Assembly (NCBI GenBank): GCA_003532515.1
Contig: DOEX01000251.1
Coordinates: forward strand, 1-27,410
Length of the DNA: 27,410 nucleotides
Direction: 5' to 3'
Source of the DNA: Anaerolineaceae bacterium
GTDB lineage: Bacteria > Chloroflexota > Anaerolineae > Anaerolineales > Anaerolineaceae
In this document: in pieces, positions 1-9,179 of the stretch
How the letters are laid out: every line of letters starts with the position of its first letter
Numbering within the stretch: position 1 is the stretch's first letter
Program-made: the position numbers and the translations under genes
The notes under the pieces: generated by a model
The model's database searches: none
Seen by the model: the letters and a program-made list of their open reading frames with translations, nothing else
What the model was told of the DNA's origin: nothing

Positions 1-96
1 CAGCCCTTCGGGGCATTGAAACATACCTCTCAGTCGAGCGTAATGTAGGAAGTGTTTAGGAAGTTAGAAAGAGGCACCAGCCCTTCTGGGTTTGAC
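1..96 (+). CRISPR. 3' end of a CRISPR array: partial repeat, spacer, truncated last repeat
   Basis: Positions 1-22 are the 3' part of a repeat ending GGGGCATTGAAAC. Positions 23-62 are a 40-base spacer. Positions 63-90 start a second copy (GTTAGAAAGAGGCACCAGCC and on) that loses the CATTGAAAC end. Overlapping this with the repeat start at 27389-27410 gives a 37-base repeat. It contains a GCCC-TTCG-GGGC hairpin (3-14 in the partial copy), and its ATTGAAAC end is typical of the 5' handle of type III crRNAs, so I infer transcription on the + strand and that this is the trailer end. The repeat may start two bases earlier, because AA precedes both copies. The array continues to the left of the window. 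Confidence 0.85.
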
Positions 97-172
97 TTTT
101 CGTAGGGCTGGGGCTCGTCTCCAGCCGTTGCCTTGGGTAGCAGAACCTTGAAAGGCAGACTGTCACGCCTCC
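91..172. repeat. Dispersed repeat element, copy A
   Basis: This copy begins TTTGACTTTTCGTAGGGCTG and ends near AACCTTGAAAGGCAGACT. The same blocks recur in the same order at 216-315. It contains an imperfect hairpin (GGCTGGGG, then CTCCAGCC, within 106-126). It begins exactly where the last CRISPR repeat stops matching. A six-base-pair hairpin (GCCTCC 167-172, GGAGGC 178-183) overlaps its right end. No coding potential is seen. I take it for a non-coding dispersed repeat of this genome. Confidence 0.6.
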
Positions 173-215
173 TCATCGGAGGCTCGCAGTGACGCACTGG
201 TGGCGCTCTTCGATG

Positions 216-315
216 TTTGTCTTTTCGTAGGGTTGGGGCTCAATTGCCCTGTAGGGGTGTCTCCAGCCTCTACATTGGATAACGGATCCTTGAAAGGCAG
301 ACTTCTGCGCTCCCC
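216..315. repeat. Dispersed repeat element, copy B
   Basis: This second copy starts TTTGTCTTTTCGTAGGGTTG and shares GGGGCTC, GTCTCCAGCC and CCTTGAAAGGCAGACT with copy A. It carries about 15-18 extra bases (AATTGCCCTGTAGGGG region, 242-257) inside the hairpin. The two copies are in direct orientation, about 125 bases apart. The function is unknown. Confidence 0.6.
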
Positions 316-546
316 TTCTTAATTTTTGACCGCGTTTAAATGCAAACGTCGTGTGTTTCCAGCGACAGTTTAATGATGTCTTTTAGGATTTATCAGATAT
401 AAAAATAAGGTAGATCGAGAATAGAAACGCCCCAAAGACCTGACTGAAATGACCAATGATAATCTATCCTCTACTGTTCCAGGTAAAACTATTATTTAAA
501 TATAACAGTTCAAAACCACTAACCAGGTTTGATCGAGGAGGAGAAA
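316..546. other. AT-rich intergenic stretch, no gene seen
   Basis: Between the repeat element and the first gene there is no open frame with a plausible ribosome binding site on either strand and no RNA gene that I recognise. It is AT-rich (for example TATTATTTAAATATAACAG near 489-507) and is the obvious place for the promoter of the operon that follows. I cannot name a convincing -35/-10 pair. Confidence 0.4.
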
Positions 547-1026
547 TTGATCAGCAAGAGTGATAAGGTTTTTGAAATAGATTGCGATCTTGACACTTTG
601 ATATGTTGGCTGCAAAACAACCCGGATTGGTCTGAGAAAGTTAGGAGCAATAACACAAAGCCAGGTCTCCTGTCTAAAGCTAGTTCGAGATTATATAAAT
701 TATTTTATCCACCCCAGTTGAAAATGATCTCCCCCGGGAGGTTCTGCATTAAAGCGAGGTTTGGTTTCTTAAAGCCAGTTGCCTTCAGTATAGTTGAAGC
801 TGAAAACTCTTTGGAAATCAAAGCAGGAGAACCAGCTAACAATATTACTGAGATCGGATTTGTCTCAAGATCAAACAGAATCAAGTCAAGGCTTCACTCA
901 ACTCTATTCTGCCTAAACTCAACATACAGAGAGCGAACCAGAAAGTTCTCCGAACAGAATCTGGATGCGTTTGTCAGTTACATCGAAAGGTCTGGACTTC
1001 CACCTGCACGAAAGAAGAAGAAATAG
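547..1026 (+). CDS. Hypothetical protein, 159 aa
   Basis: I do not recognise this protein. The frame is open from a TTG at 529, but GAGGAGGAG at 535-543 lies just before a TTG at 547 (MISKSDKVFEI), so 547 is preferred. The protein alternates short hydrophobic beta-like stretches (FEIDCDLDTLI, RFCIKARFGFL, PVAFSIVEA) with polar loops and ends in a basic tail (ARKKKK). It has no signal peptide, membrane helix or catalytic motif that I can see. It lies 93 bases before the ATPase gene on the same strand and may be the first gene of that operon. The low GC content and the good SD sequence argue that it is a real gene. Confidence 0.6.
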   Translation: MISKSDKVFEIDCDLDTLICWLQNNPDWSEKVRSNNTKPGLLSKASSRLYKLFYPPQLKMISPGRFCIKARFGFLKPVAFSIVEAENSLEIKAGEPANNITEIGFVSRSNRIKSRLHSTLFCLNSTYRERTRKFSEQNLDAFVSYIERSGLPPARKKKK

Positions 1027-1119
1027 AGCAGTTTACTGAAATTCAACTATGAGATTGCCCAAAAAATGCTATTAAAAGGTAAAATAGACAAAACCGGATC
1101 GTGTCATCGAGGAGGGAAG

Positions 1120-4100
1120 ATGAGCAAGATTGCAGTGCAGCAGGTTGGCAGTAGTCAGGCATCGGTATTCGGATTCAAACTCACTGGAATCAGGGCGAAT
1201 GAAACGCGCCTATCCCCTGCCTATGTGTATGATCGTCATCGCAAAGAACTATCCAATTTTGTAAATATGCTCTATCGGGGGGGAGACCCCATAACCTACT
1301 GTTTGAGGACGCTGATCCACCCGTTTATTGAAAAAGGACAATATGGATTTATTCAAACAGCCTTGCTGATCAGAACTGAAGAGCGATCGAAAACTAACAT
1401 AGATGCTTTATCTCAGTCCATTAGATTACTTATGGGTGGTGTATTCAAAAACCATCGCTGGGATGTGATAGACAATCTCGAAGAATTGGATGCTTTCATC
1501 AATCCTTTGGACTGGGGCGCAGCCAACCATGTTGAATACAAACGCCGGCGTGAGAAGATCCAGCTTGATAACTTCTTACCTGAGAGAAGCGTTGGCTTCC
1601 TGGATGAAAAAGTGGATCGCGGATGTATGGAATCTGAGTCGATCGACTATGTCCACCCTTTTACTGCTAATGAAGGCGCTTATGAGCGTTTGTTTAAAAC
1701 GCTCTTGAACGGAAAACAAGAAGTAGTGTGGAGTACTATTCTTTCACCCACAACCCTTCTGGAGGAAGAGGCTGAATTTTTGTATAAGCAGCTGACACTT
1801 TGTGAGGGAACACGGCTGCCAAGTGGAGAATTCATGCCTCTGCCAAGAAGCCGTGCCCAAGGGCTGATTGAGAACTTGGTAAGGGGATACCTTGTTCTGC
1901 AGGATATGCCCTTCTACATGAATATCATCTTGTCCACGAATCAACCACTCGACAAATCGATTCTGGAATATTGTGGTTTGGCACTAACTGAACCGATTGG
2001 ATTTGGCAGCACAAGTAAGGATTCTGTTAATTTGTCAATGTTCAATGTAGGTGGATACGATATATGCAGACCGAGTGACGAAACCCAACGGAACATAATC
2101 AGCGAAAACCTGGCTACCCTGAACCAGGTTGATTGGGAAGCTGACCCTGCCGATGCAAACCAGCAGCGATTCAGGCATCTGTTTGACGCTAACGAAGCTA
2201 TTACTGGTTTTTACTTTCCAGTCAATGCAGAAGACAACCTGCCTGGAATTGAATTGTTTACGCTCGAAGAACATTCCTTGCCCCGTGAGTTGGTGGCACT
2301 CGGACAATCAAGACGTAAGAAAATTCTAATTGGGGTTAATCGATATTTTGGTTATGAGCAAAATGTCTTTCTTTCTGAAGACACACGCCGACAACACACC
2401 TACATCGTGGGGCAAACTGGGACAGGTAAGACCACATTACTGAAAACGATGATTTCCTCTGACATGGAATCGGGCAATGGATTGGCTGTAATTGATCCAC
2501 ATGGAGAATTCTACAAAGATTTATTGTCCATTGTCCCACTCAGCCGCAAGGATGATGTGGTTCTAATTGATCCATCTGACTTCCAATTTCCGGTAGCGAT
2601 AAATTTACTCGAAGTTAGAGACGATGAAGAGCGTGACTTTGTGGTCAAGGAATTAAGAGCGATCTTCAAACGATATATTCGGGAGTTTTTTGAAATTACC
2701 AGCGGAGAATATTACGGTCCGGTCTTCTTCCAACATGTTCAAAACAATCTGCTTCTGGCCATGTCTGATATTGAAAACCCCGGATCGATTATTGAGTTTT
2801 TCAATATTTTTATGGAGACGAATTATTGGAAGCGGTGGCTGCCTCTCAAATGGACAAACCAGCAATTGACCAATTGGACCGATGTGATTCTTCCTAATAC
2901 GGATTACAACGCGATTGACCGCAGTAATGGCGGAAGGTATGGAGATTATTTTGCTTCTAAGTTTATTGATTTTACAAATGACACCCGGATAAACAACATT
3001 TTTGGGCAACCAAGATCAACTGTTGATATTGAAAAAGCAGTCCGTGAGAACAAAATCATCCTCATCAACTTGTCTAAAGGATTGCTCGGTGAAGCGAATT
3101 CTACCCTTCTTGGTATGATTTTGCTGGCAAAAATTACTGCTACATTGATGGCAAGAGCGAAGGATATCTCCTTAGACAAAAAAGTTACTCCTTTTTATCT
3201 CTACGTAGATGAGTTCCAAAATATTGCATCTGAGAACTTTTCCATACTCCTTGCTGAAGCACGAAAATTTGGGCTTGGTTTAGTGCTGGCAAATCAATAT
3301 CTTAGTCAAATTTCTGATAACAAGATAAGGAACTCGATTTTAGGAAATGTTGGAACAATGATCAGCTTCAGGTTGGGGCTTGATGACGCGAAAATCCTGG
3401 AAAGCCAATTTCTTCCAACCTTTAATGGCGATGATCTATGTAATCTGCCCAATTACAACGCTGTCATGCGGACAAACGTAGATGGCGAACGTGTTGTGCC
3501 TACGATTTTTAAAACCATCCGCCCAAGTATTCCACCTAACGTTGCCTCTGCTGAATATTTAAGGCAAAGCTCCCGCCAAAAGTATGGAACTCCCAAAATC
3601 TTGGCTGAAGAAATTGTCAGGAATTCATTAGCTACACCCCGTTCAATGGCAATTGATATTAGTGAAACTAAAATGAGTCTTATAGAAAATCAAGGATGGG
3701 AAGAGATAGATCTTGAGGTAGTGAAGAATTATTGGTTAGTAGATTCAAGGTTACATGATGAATCCTTGGAAGCTATTGGAGAAACGATTCAATCAATTTT
3801 CTCTTATTTAACCCGGCAGAGTGGATTACCTAAAGAAAAAGTGGCTTTGCTGTGGGAAAAAATTAAACAAATGAAATCCCCTGACTTTTACATCAAATCC
3901 GGACGCATTCAGGATTATGTGAAAGTGACCGGAACAGAAGAAGCTTGTAGAGTTATTAACTTTTTGAAAAATTTAGGAAAAGCGATCATCAAATTGCGCT
4001 GGTTGGAACAATCAGCTCGGCATGGTCTCACTGAGCAAAAAAGGCTCTATAGGGAAATGATTTCGTTGCAGGAAAAGGAGCAGTTCGTTAATGTTTTTGA

Positions 4101-4182
4101 TCTTCTCAAAAACTTGGATATCGAAGAGTATTCTGACTCATGGTTATTAACAGAAGATATTAATATTTTTGACGAAGATTGA
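1120..4182 (+). CDS. HerA/VirD4-like P-loop ATPase (type IV secretion DNA-binding/TraM-recognition type), 1020 aa
   Basis: The frame opens at 1066, but GAGGAGGG (1109-1116) precedes ATG 1120 (MSKIAVQQVG), so that start is chosen. The Walker A motif GQTGTGKT is at residues 431-438, followed by VIDPHGEF, a form typical of HerA/VirB4/VirD4 ATPases. Walker B is YLYVDEF (693-699). The stretch LANQYLSQI ... NVGTMISFRLG matches the TraM-recognition region of VirD4/TraG-like couplers. The roughly 400-residue N-terminal part resembles the leading region of large VirB4/DUF87-type ATPases. About 150 extra helical residues follow the ATPase core. Such enzymes pump DNA or protein as hexameric rings. No other conjugation genes (relaxase, pore, pilus) are seen, so a role in this cluster rather than in conjugation is inferred. 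Confidence 0.8.
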   Translation: MSKIAVQQVGSSQASVFGFKLTGIRANETRLSPAYVYDRHRKELSNFVNMLYRGGDPITYCLRTLIHPFIEKGQYGFIQTALLIRTEERSKTNIDALSQSIRLLMGGVFKNHRWDVIDNLEELDAFINPLDWGAANHVEYKRRREKIQLDNFLPERSVGFLDEKVDRGCMESESIDYVHPFTANEGAYERLFKTLLNGKQEVVWSTILSPTTLLEEEAEFLYKQLTLCEGTRLPSGEFMPLPRSRAQGLIENLVRGYLVLQDMPFYMNIILSTNQPLDKSILEYCGLALTEPIGFGSTSKDSVNLSMFNVGGYDICRPSDETQRNIISENLATLNQVDWEADPADANQQRFRHLFDANEAITGFYFPVNAEDNLPGIELFTLEEHSLPRELVALGQSRRKKILIGVNRYFGYEQNVFLSEDTRRQHTYIVGQTGTGKTTLLKTMISSDMESGNGLAVIDPHGEFYKDLLSIVPLSRKDDVVLIDPSDFQFPVAINLLEVRDDEERDFVVKELRAIFKRYIREFFEITSGEYYGPVFFQHVQNNLLLAMSDIENPGSIIEFFNIFMETNYWKRWLPLKWTNQQLTNWTDVILPNTDYNAIDRSNGGRYGDYFASKFIDFTNDTRINNIFGQPRSTVDIEKAVRENKIILINLSKGLLGEANSTLLGMILLAKITATLMARAKDISLDKKVTPFYLYVDEFQNIASENFSILLAEARKFGLGLVLANQYLSQISDNKIRNSILGNVGTMISFRLGLDDAKILESQFLPTFNGDDLCNLPNYNAVMRTNVDGERVVPTIFKTIRPSIPPNVASAEYLRQSSRQKYGTPKILAEEIVRNSLATPRSMAIDISETKMSLIENQGWEEIDLEVVKNYWLVDSRLHDESLEAIGETIQSIFSYLTRQSGLPKEKVALLWEKIKQMKSPDFYIKSGRIQDYVKVTGTEEACRVINFLKNLGKAIIKLRWLEQSARHGLTEQKRLYREMISLQEKEQFVNVFDLLKNLDIEEYSDSWLLTEDINIFDED

Positions 4183-4230
4183 AAATATTCTTACTCAAAT
4201 TAGATATTAGATAATGGATAGCATTAACTA

Positions 4231-4246
4231 ATTGTGACACCACAAT
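4231..4246. promoter_or_regulatory. Inverted repeat upstream of the vWA gene
   Basis: ATTGTG-ACAC-CACAAT is a perfect six-base-pair inverted repeat in the 81-base gap between the ATPase and vWA genes, nine bases before the GAGG ribosome binding site. It is not followed by a T run, so it is not an ordinary terminator. It could be an operator or an mRNA hairpin, or chance. Confidence 0.3.
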
Positions 4247-4263
4247 GATAGATTGAGGAAAAA

Positions 4264-6255
4264 ATGAAATGGACACCTAAAATTTTTCACAACGTATTAA
4301 GACTGATCGTGACCTGTTTGGGAGTGCTTGCTATCCTATCAAGCTCATCATTGGCGTTGGCACAAGGAGATCAGGAGATTGTTTATGATTACGTCTTTCT
4401 GATCGATACCTCCGGTTCGATGAATGAGGGAACACCGCCTCTATTTGGGCAGGTCATCACGGTTGCCAGCGACTTCATTAATCAATTGCCAAACGGTTCG
4501 AACCTGACCATCATTACATTTGATACTTTGATAAAAGAGTTTGGGCGGTGGAAAAACCTCACATCCTTAACCAAAGATTCTATAGTCCAGAGCTTATCAG
4601 AACTGCGTGCGAATGGCAACTATACAGCAATGTGGGATGCGGTTTGTGCGGGTGTTAGTGAAATGGAAGCCATGAATGATGGCAATAACACACACATTCA
4701 ACTTCTGATATCCTATACTGATGGGGAGGATAATGTAAGCAGCAACGCACCAGGTGCGTGTTTGGAGCGCTATTTATTGCTTCAGAAAAATGGCTACACC
4801 TACTGGATTTACAATTCTTTAAACAACATCCCTGTTCCATCAGAACTGCTTGAATTGCAGGAAAACCTTGGAATAAACCGATCGAGTAATCCAACCCCAA
4901 TTCGCGTAGCGCAATTTCAACCTTTTTTACTGAACATGGGCAACTTGTTAGCTGGTCCGTCTGAGCCTAAGCAGGGTTGTATGGTCTATTGGCTCTCGGA
5001 CCCGAGCATAACGGGAATGCCGATCTCTTTCAGCGAACCGCCAACCTCAGACAGAAGTCTGCCGATAGGCACAGGTGCCCAAGTGTGCGCAAGTGGCACT
5101 ACTTGCGACCACCAGGTTATTGCCTCTACAGCTCAGGTTTGTATCGATTTTGACCTGGTCAATCTCTCTCCAGAAAACCTTGTTGCTGCTGACTATGGCG
5201 AATATACCTTAAGTCTCCCGCTGGAAATTAAGAGTGATGATGGGTTGGGGCAAGTCTACATCATGCCTAACAAGTTAGACATTCGCTTCTCTCTGGAGGA
5301 GACCAGTACGGCTACACCTATACCAACAGAAACTAAAGCCCCTACTTCTACATTTACACCTGTTCCAACAGATACCCCGGTACCAACAAACACCTCGACC
5401 CCCGTACCGACCAGCACACCGGCAATGGGCACCACAAATATTCGCTGTCAGGGCAAGTCAGAGATTGATTTGGGCAAACTGGAGATCAATGAGGATGGGT
5501 CTGTGAGTTCCAGACAGGATTGCCTCATTGAAATTAACAGCGAATATCCAACCCAACCAATGCTGGTCAGCATCGAAAGCGAAAACGTCGAAATACTGCC
5601 ATACTTATCGCTGGAAGCTGGGAACATCACTGGAAAATCAGTTCAGGTAAGACCCGAAACGAAGAAAATCACAGTTTTGTTCAATCTACCGCCTGAAGAG
5701 GTTGAAAAACTCAAAGGTGGCACACATCGATATAACGCTGATCTGGTTTTTGTCACTCAAGACACTGCCCTGATTGGCGATTTCAAGGGTGGTGAAACGA
5801 CACTTCCACTTGCATTTCAGATAGTCAAACCGAAATCGAAATTACCCCTATTTATTGCTGGTGGGGTCGTAGCCTTGATTGCTCTGTTAGGCTTAATCAA
5901 AGGTTTGGCTAAAAGGTCAACGCCTCCAGAGTTCAACCTGATAATGACAGTGGAGGATAAAAACGGAAAAAAGGACGAATCTTTGATGCTTCTCAAGCCT
6001 GTACGGATTGATAAAGGCAAGTACAAAATTAGCGTTGGCTCATCACCAACGGCCGGAGTCAAAGTTATTAATCTACCTCAAGAGGCTTTCGACATTATTG
6101 GTGTGAAATCAAAAGAAGAAAGCATGGAATATTATATCGAGCCTAAAGCTCCAATGGCACAGAATGGAGTTCCAAGGCAAATCCAATTCAAGCTGTTGGC
6201 AGGAGACGAACTGACCATCGGTGCCACAACTCTTAAATTTAAGATAGGAATGTGA
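4264..6255 (+). CDS. Secreted, membrane-anchored vWA-domain protein with cytosolic FHA-like tail, 663 aa
   Basis: A signal peptide is visible (MKWTPK, hydrophobic core at 11-32, likely cut after ALA33). A von Willebrand A domain follows, with MIDAS motif DTSGSM at 48-53 and a later YTDGEDN. A Thr/Pro-rich linker (repeats of the type TPVPTDTPVPTN) lies around residues 345-385, before a second beta-rich domain. One membrane helix is at about 527-549 (LPLFIAGGVVALIALLGLI), followed by KGLAKR. The last ~110 residues (ISVGSS ... LLAGDELTIG) look like a divergent FHA fold. Predicted topology is vWA outside and FHA-like tail inside, so the protein could couple a surface event to the cytosol. vWA proteins are known partners of FtsZ/tubulin-like proteins in bacterial modules. 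The start has GAGG six bases upstream. Confidence 0.8.
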   Translation: MKWTPKIFHNVLRLIVTCLGVLAILSSSSLALAQGDQEIVYDYVFLIDTSGSMNEGTPPLFGQVITVASDFINQLPNGSNLTIITFDTLIKEFGRWKNLTSLTKDSIVQSLSELRANGNYTAMWDAVCAGVSEMEAMNDGNNTHIQLLISYTDGEDNVSSNAPGACLERYLLLQKNGYTYWIYNSLNNIPVPSELLELQENLGINRSSNPTPIRVAQFQPFLLNMGNLLAGPSEPKQGCMVYWLSDPSITGMPISFSEPPTSDRSLPIGTGAQVCASGTTCDHQVIASTAQVCIDFDLVNLSPENLVAADYGEYTLSLPLEIKSDDGLGQVYIMPNKLDIRFSLEETSTATPIPTETKAPTSTFTPVPTDTPVPTNTSTPVPTSTPAMGTTNIRCQGKSEIDLGKLEINEDGSVSSRQDCLIEINSEYPTQPMLVSIESENVEILPYLSLEAGNITGKSVQVRPETKKITVLFNLPPEEVEKLKGGTHRYNADLVFVTQDTALIGDFKGGETTLPLAFQIVKPKSKLPLFIAGGVVALIALLGLIKGLAKRSTPPEFNLIMTVEDKNGKKDESLMLLKPVRIDKGKYKISVGSSPTAGVKVINLPQEAFDIIGVKSKEESMEYYIEPKAPMAQNGVPRQIQFKLLAGDELTIGATTLKFKIGM

Positions 6256-6266
6256 AAGGATAAATC

Positions 6267-9155
6267 ATGTCGGACGAATTTTTTATGGACGAAGACAATC
6301 AAGGACAAGTTAGGCACACAATCAGGTTTTGCCCATCACTTTACGTGTTTCTAGGATCAAGCCCTGCACAAATTGGTTGGCGCTTAAAGAAGCTCCAAGT
6401 GGAGGCTTATGGCGATTTGCCAATTTACCAGCATTTGTGGATAGACACTGATACAACAATCCCCCCAGAGGTCGAACCCTGGCTAAGAAACAGTAATGTC
6501 AAACGTACAAATATGGGTAGTGTCAATCCTCACTTAATTTTAGAGAACATAAACAACTTCCCATCGATCAAGGCTTGGTGGCCGAAAGAATATAATGATG
6601 TTCCAAATTCATTAGGACCAGGTGCAGCTCAGGTACGATCGCTTGGTAGAATGGGACTTTTCGGCTCATTTACGAACAACCTAGGAGATAATCTTCCTGT
6701 AAGGGAATCACTTCAGAATGCAGCTCAGCAAGTTTTAGGAATCAGCGAAGCACAGGCTGTGACAAATATGCTACACCCTGACATGGATTATGAGCTTGAT
6801 CTAGCTCAGGTAAGAGTTTATGTCGTGAACTCAGTTTGTGGCGGTACAGGCAGCGGTATTGCTCTGGATGTTGCCTATTTATTGAGAGAATTCTTTTCGA
6901 TGTTAACACAGAATTTTACGATAATTGGTGTTCAATTATTACCCCCAATCTTTGAGAAAGCCATCGGTCTCATGGATTTAAGACAAAAAGACAAAATAAA
7001 GGCTAATGGGTACAGTTTCTTGCAGGACTTGGACTATTTGACCGAAGCACGTCAATGGACGGTGGGTTATCCGACTATGGAGACTGATATTAATGCCCCG
7101 CCTTTTGATATGGTTTATGTTATTGATTTGGCAAATAAGAGTGGTCAATTCTTTAACCAGGCGATGGATGTCTATAAGATGACTTCCCAGGCGTTATTCT
7201 TACTAAGCGTTTCCCCAATGAGTGGAGCCCAGGTTTCTTCACTGTCTAACACTTCTGTACTGGATCCAAGATTCCAAGGGAAAATCCCATATCTGAGCTC
7301 GTTTGCTTCAGCATCGTTAGTTTATCCAAAAGACCGTCTACTTCAATATTGCTCGGCGAGGCTTGCTGTTGATTCCATAAAGAAACTCCGCAGTGAAAAA
7401 TATTCTGAAGAGACTGACAGACCTGATCACGTAACCATACTTGATCAACATAAACTAAATCCAAATACTCTCAGAAATCAAATCCGCGACAGACAGAACG
7501 TTGTGAATGACCAACTTCAGTTTATTTTAGCTGCTAAGGATCCAGGGACAGCACTGGCATATATTTCTAATGAGTCAAGTAATGACGAAATTGAACGCGC
7601 AGGGATTATTTCAAAAATTGAAAAGAAAGGAAGAGAACTAACTGAATCAATCAAATCCTCATTGATTTCGAAGCTTACCGAAGTTAATACACACCATGGC
7701 TCCTTTTATGCGAAAGAACTTGCTGAGGCTTTGTTAAGGGATAAAGCAGGAATCAACTCACTTAATGCTTATATTAAACAGATCGATCTTGATTCAGACC
7801 TGAAAAAGATTACAGAAAAAGAAAAAGAATTTACCAAAGTAAAAAATGAGTTAGCAAATCTCGACAAAAAATGGTCCCAGGTTGCCTTCAAGGCAATTTT
7901 TAAACGAGAATGGATTTCCAAATTTAACAGTTTGAAAGCCGAAGCTGTGAATCTTATGGCTGATTTAAATGATTCAATTTTGAATAAAGAGATTACCGAA
8001 GAAATGCAAGAACTCTACAATTTGCTTGTAATAGAAGTCCAAGGAGTATCATCAAATCTGACGCAGTTATCCAAGCGTCTCAGTGAAGTTGGTGATTTTA
8101 TTACAAGAAAGACGAAATTGCTTCTTAGTCCTCAATCAAAGGCAAATCTTTTCCAGCTTTCAATTGAAGTTGTAGATGGTAATTACTTCCAACAGTATTA
8201 TCAAGATCGAGAACCAAACATAGACGCTAAAAAAGTCTTTGAAGAATTCATTAACAATCAGACGACAGCCACCTTTCAGAGTATCATTGATGCAAAAGTT
8301 ACAGATTTAGCGAGAGCCTTGATGAAAGCTGCTGAATCACCATTCAGACAATCTCTTGAAAACGCCCATATTCTGGAAGAAATGCGTAAACATTACGGTG
8401 ACCAGAATTACTTATCGGTACTCGAAAAACGAATGGATAGTGTGATTGATTATTGTCACCCATTTTGGAGATACTTGCCGATTCATGAAGACTTGATCAC
8501 GATGGCACCTGCCTACATCGGTGTCAACGATGCCCAATCTGACACAATTCCCGAAAAATACCGGAACGGCGGAGTTTTCAATTTGCTCTCTACTGGTGTT
8601 AAGGATGCAATCTACGTCGCTCGTGCCGAACACGGAGTCACCCCTTGGATGCTTACCGAATTACCAGCTTGGCGTAGGGCATATGACAACTATAAAAACA
8701 GTGGAGCTCATGATCCACTAAATATCATACCTGATGCCTCAAGGCAAGCTGTTGATCCCAATCAATCTCGTAGTAGTGCAGAAATTTGGGCTGTTTCCTT
8801 AGCCTTTGGTTTTGTGACTCGACGCGGGAATTTTTACTACTACGATAAAGATAGAAAATACAAGAACTCGAAAACTGCGAAGTCGTCTGACCGTATTGAA
8901 CAAGGACGTGAAAAAGCCGCAGATAAATTTGCGACCTCAGGAGAATGGGTCAATGGAGCCCGTGAACTTATCAATACTGAAATTGAGAAGATAGGTATTA
9001 CAGAAGCTATCAAACAAATTGAAGCTTTTGAGAAACGACTGGATGAAGAATCGCTCGAGCTGGATGAGGAAAATTCGATCCGCAAACAGCTTGAGAAGGA
9101 AATCGCAAGCCTTAAAACTGCGGTTGAGGTGATTAAGGATAATGGGAAGATTTAG
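6267..9155 (+). CDS. Tubulin-like GTPase (Tubulin_2/FtsZ-like type), 962 aa
   Basis: The tubulin signature loop GGTGSG is at residues 192-197, inside VVNSVCGGTGSGIALDVAYL, as in the bacterial Tubulin_2 family. Later family-like segments are FDMVYVIDLANKSGQFF and SSFASASLVYPKDRLL. The N-terminal glycine loop is unusual: YVFLGSSPAQIG stands where related proteins usually have a GIGGxG-type loop. The C-terminal half is rich in charged helices, with likely coiled coils around 440-640 and 895-960, which is much longer than FtsZ. A GTP-dependent cytosolic polymer is predicted. The gene is 11 bases after the vWA gene and 24 before a diverged paralog, so all three are probably co-transcribed. The SD is AAAGGA. 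I am sure of the family and unsure of the biological role. Confidence 0.82.
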   Translation: MSDEFFMDEDNQGQVRHTIRFCPSLYVFLGSSPAQIGWRLKKLQVEAYGDLPIYQHLWIDTDTTIPPEVEPWLRNSNVKRTNMGSVNPHLILENINNFPSIKAWWPKEYNDVPNSLGPGAAQVRSLGRMGLFGSFTNNLGDNLPVRESLQNAAQQVLGISEAQAVTNMLHPDMDYELDLAQVRVYVVNSVCGGTGSGIALDVAYLLREFFSMLTQNFTIIGVQLLPPIFEKAIGLMDLRQKDKIKANGYSFLQDLDYLTEARQWTVGYPTMETDINAPPFDMVYVIDLANKSGQFFNQAMDVYKMTSQALFLLSVSPMSGAQVSSLSNTSVLDPRFQGKIPYLSSFASASLVYPKDRLLQYCSARLAVDSIKKLRSEKYSEETDRPDHVTILDQHKLNPNTLRNQIRDRQNVVNDQLQFILAAKDPGTALAYISNESSNDEIERAGIISKIEKKGRELTESIKSSLISKLTEVNTHHGSFYAKELAEALLRDKAGINSLNAYIKQIDLDSDLKKITEKEKEFTKVKNELANLDKKWSQVAFKAIFKREWISKFNSLKAEAVNLMADLNDSILNKEITEEMQELYNLLVIEVQGVSSNLTQLSKRLSEVGDFITRKTKLLLSPQSKANLFQLSIEVVDGNYFQQYYQDREPNIDAKKVFEEFINNQTTATFQSIIDAKVTDLARALMKAAESPFRQSLENAHILEEMRKHYGDQNYLSVLEKRMDSVIDYCHPFWRYLPIHEDLITMAPAYIGVNDAQSDTIPEKYRNGGVFNLLSTGVKDAIYVARAEHGVTPWMLTELPAWRRAYDNYKNSGAHDPLNIIPDASRQAVDPNQSRSSAEIWAVSLAFGFVTRRGNFYYYDKDRKYKNSKTAKSSDRIEQGREKAADKFATSGEWVNGARELINTEIEKIGITEAIKQIEAFEKRLDEESLELDEENSIRKQLEKEIASLKTAVEVIKDNGKI

Positions 9156-9179
9156 CGCGTTCTATAAGAAGGAAAAATC

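Noticed and set aside
1684..1704. Hairpin GAGCGTTT-GTTTA-AAACGCTC inside the ATPase gene
   Set aside because: An eight-base stem in AT-rich coding sequence can arise by chance, and it has no relation to a start, stop or gap.
1120..4182. Conjugative element or integrative element
   Set aside because: Only the ATPase supports it. No relaxase, integrase, pilus or attachment site is visible in the window.
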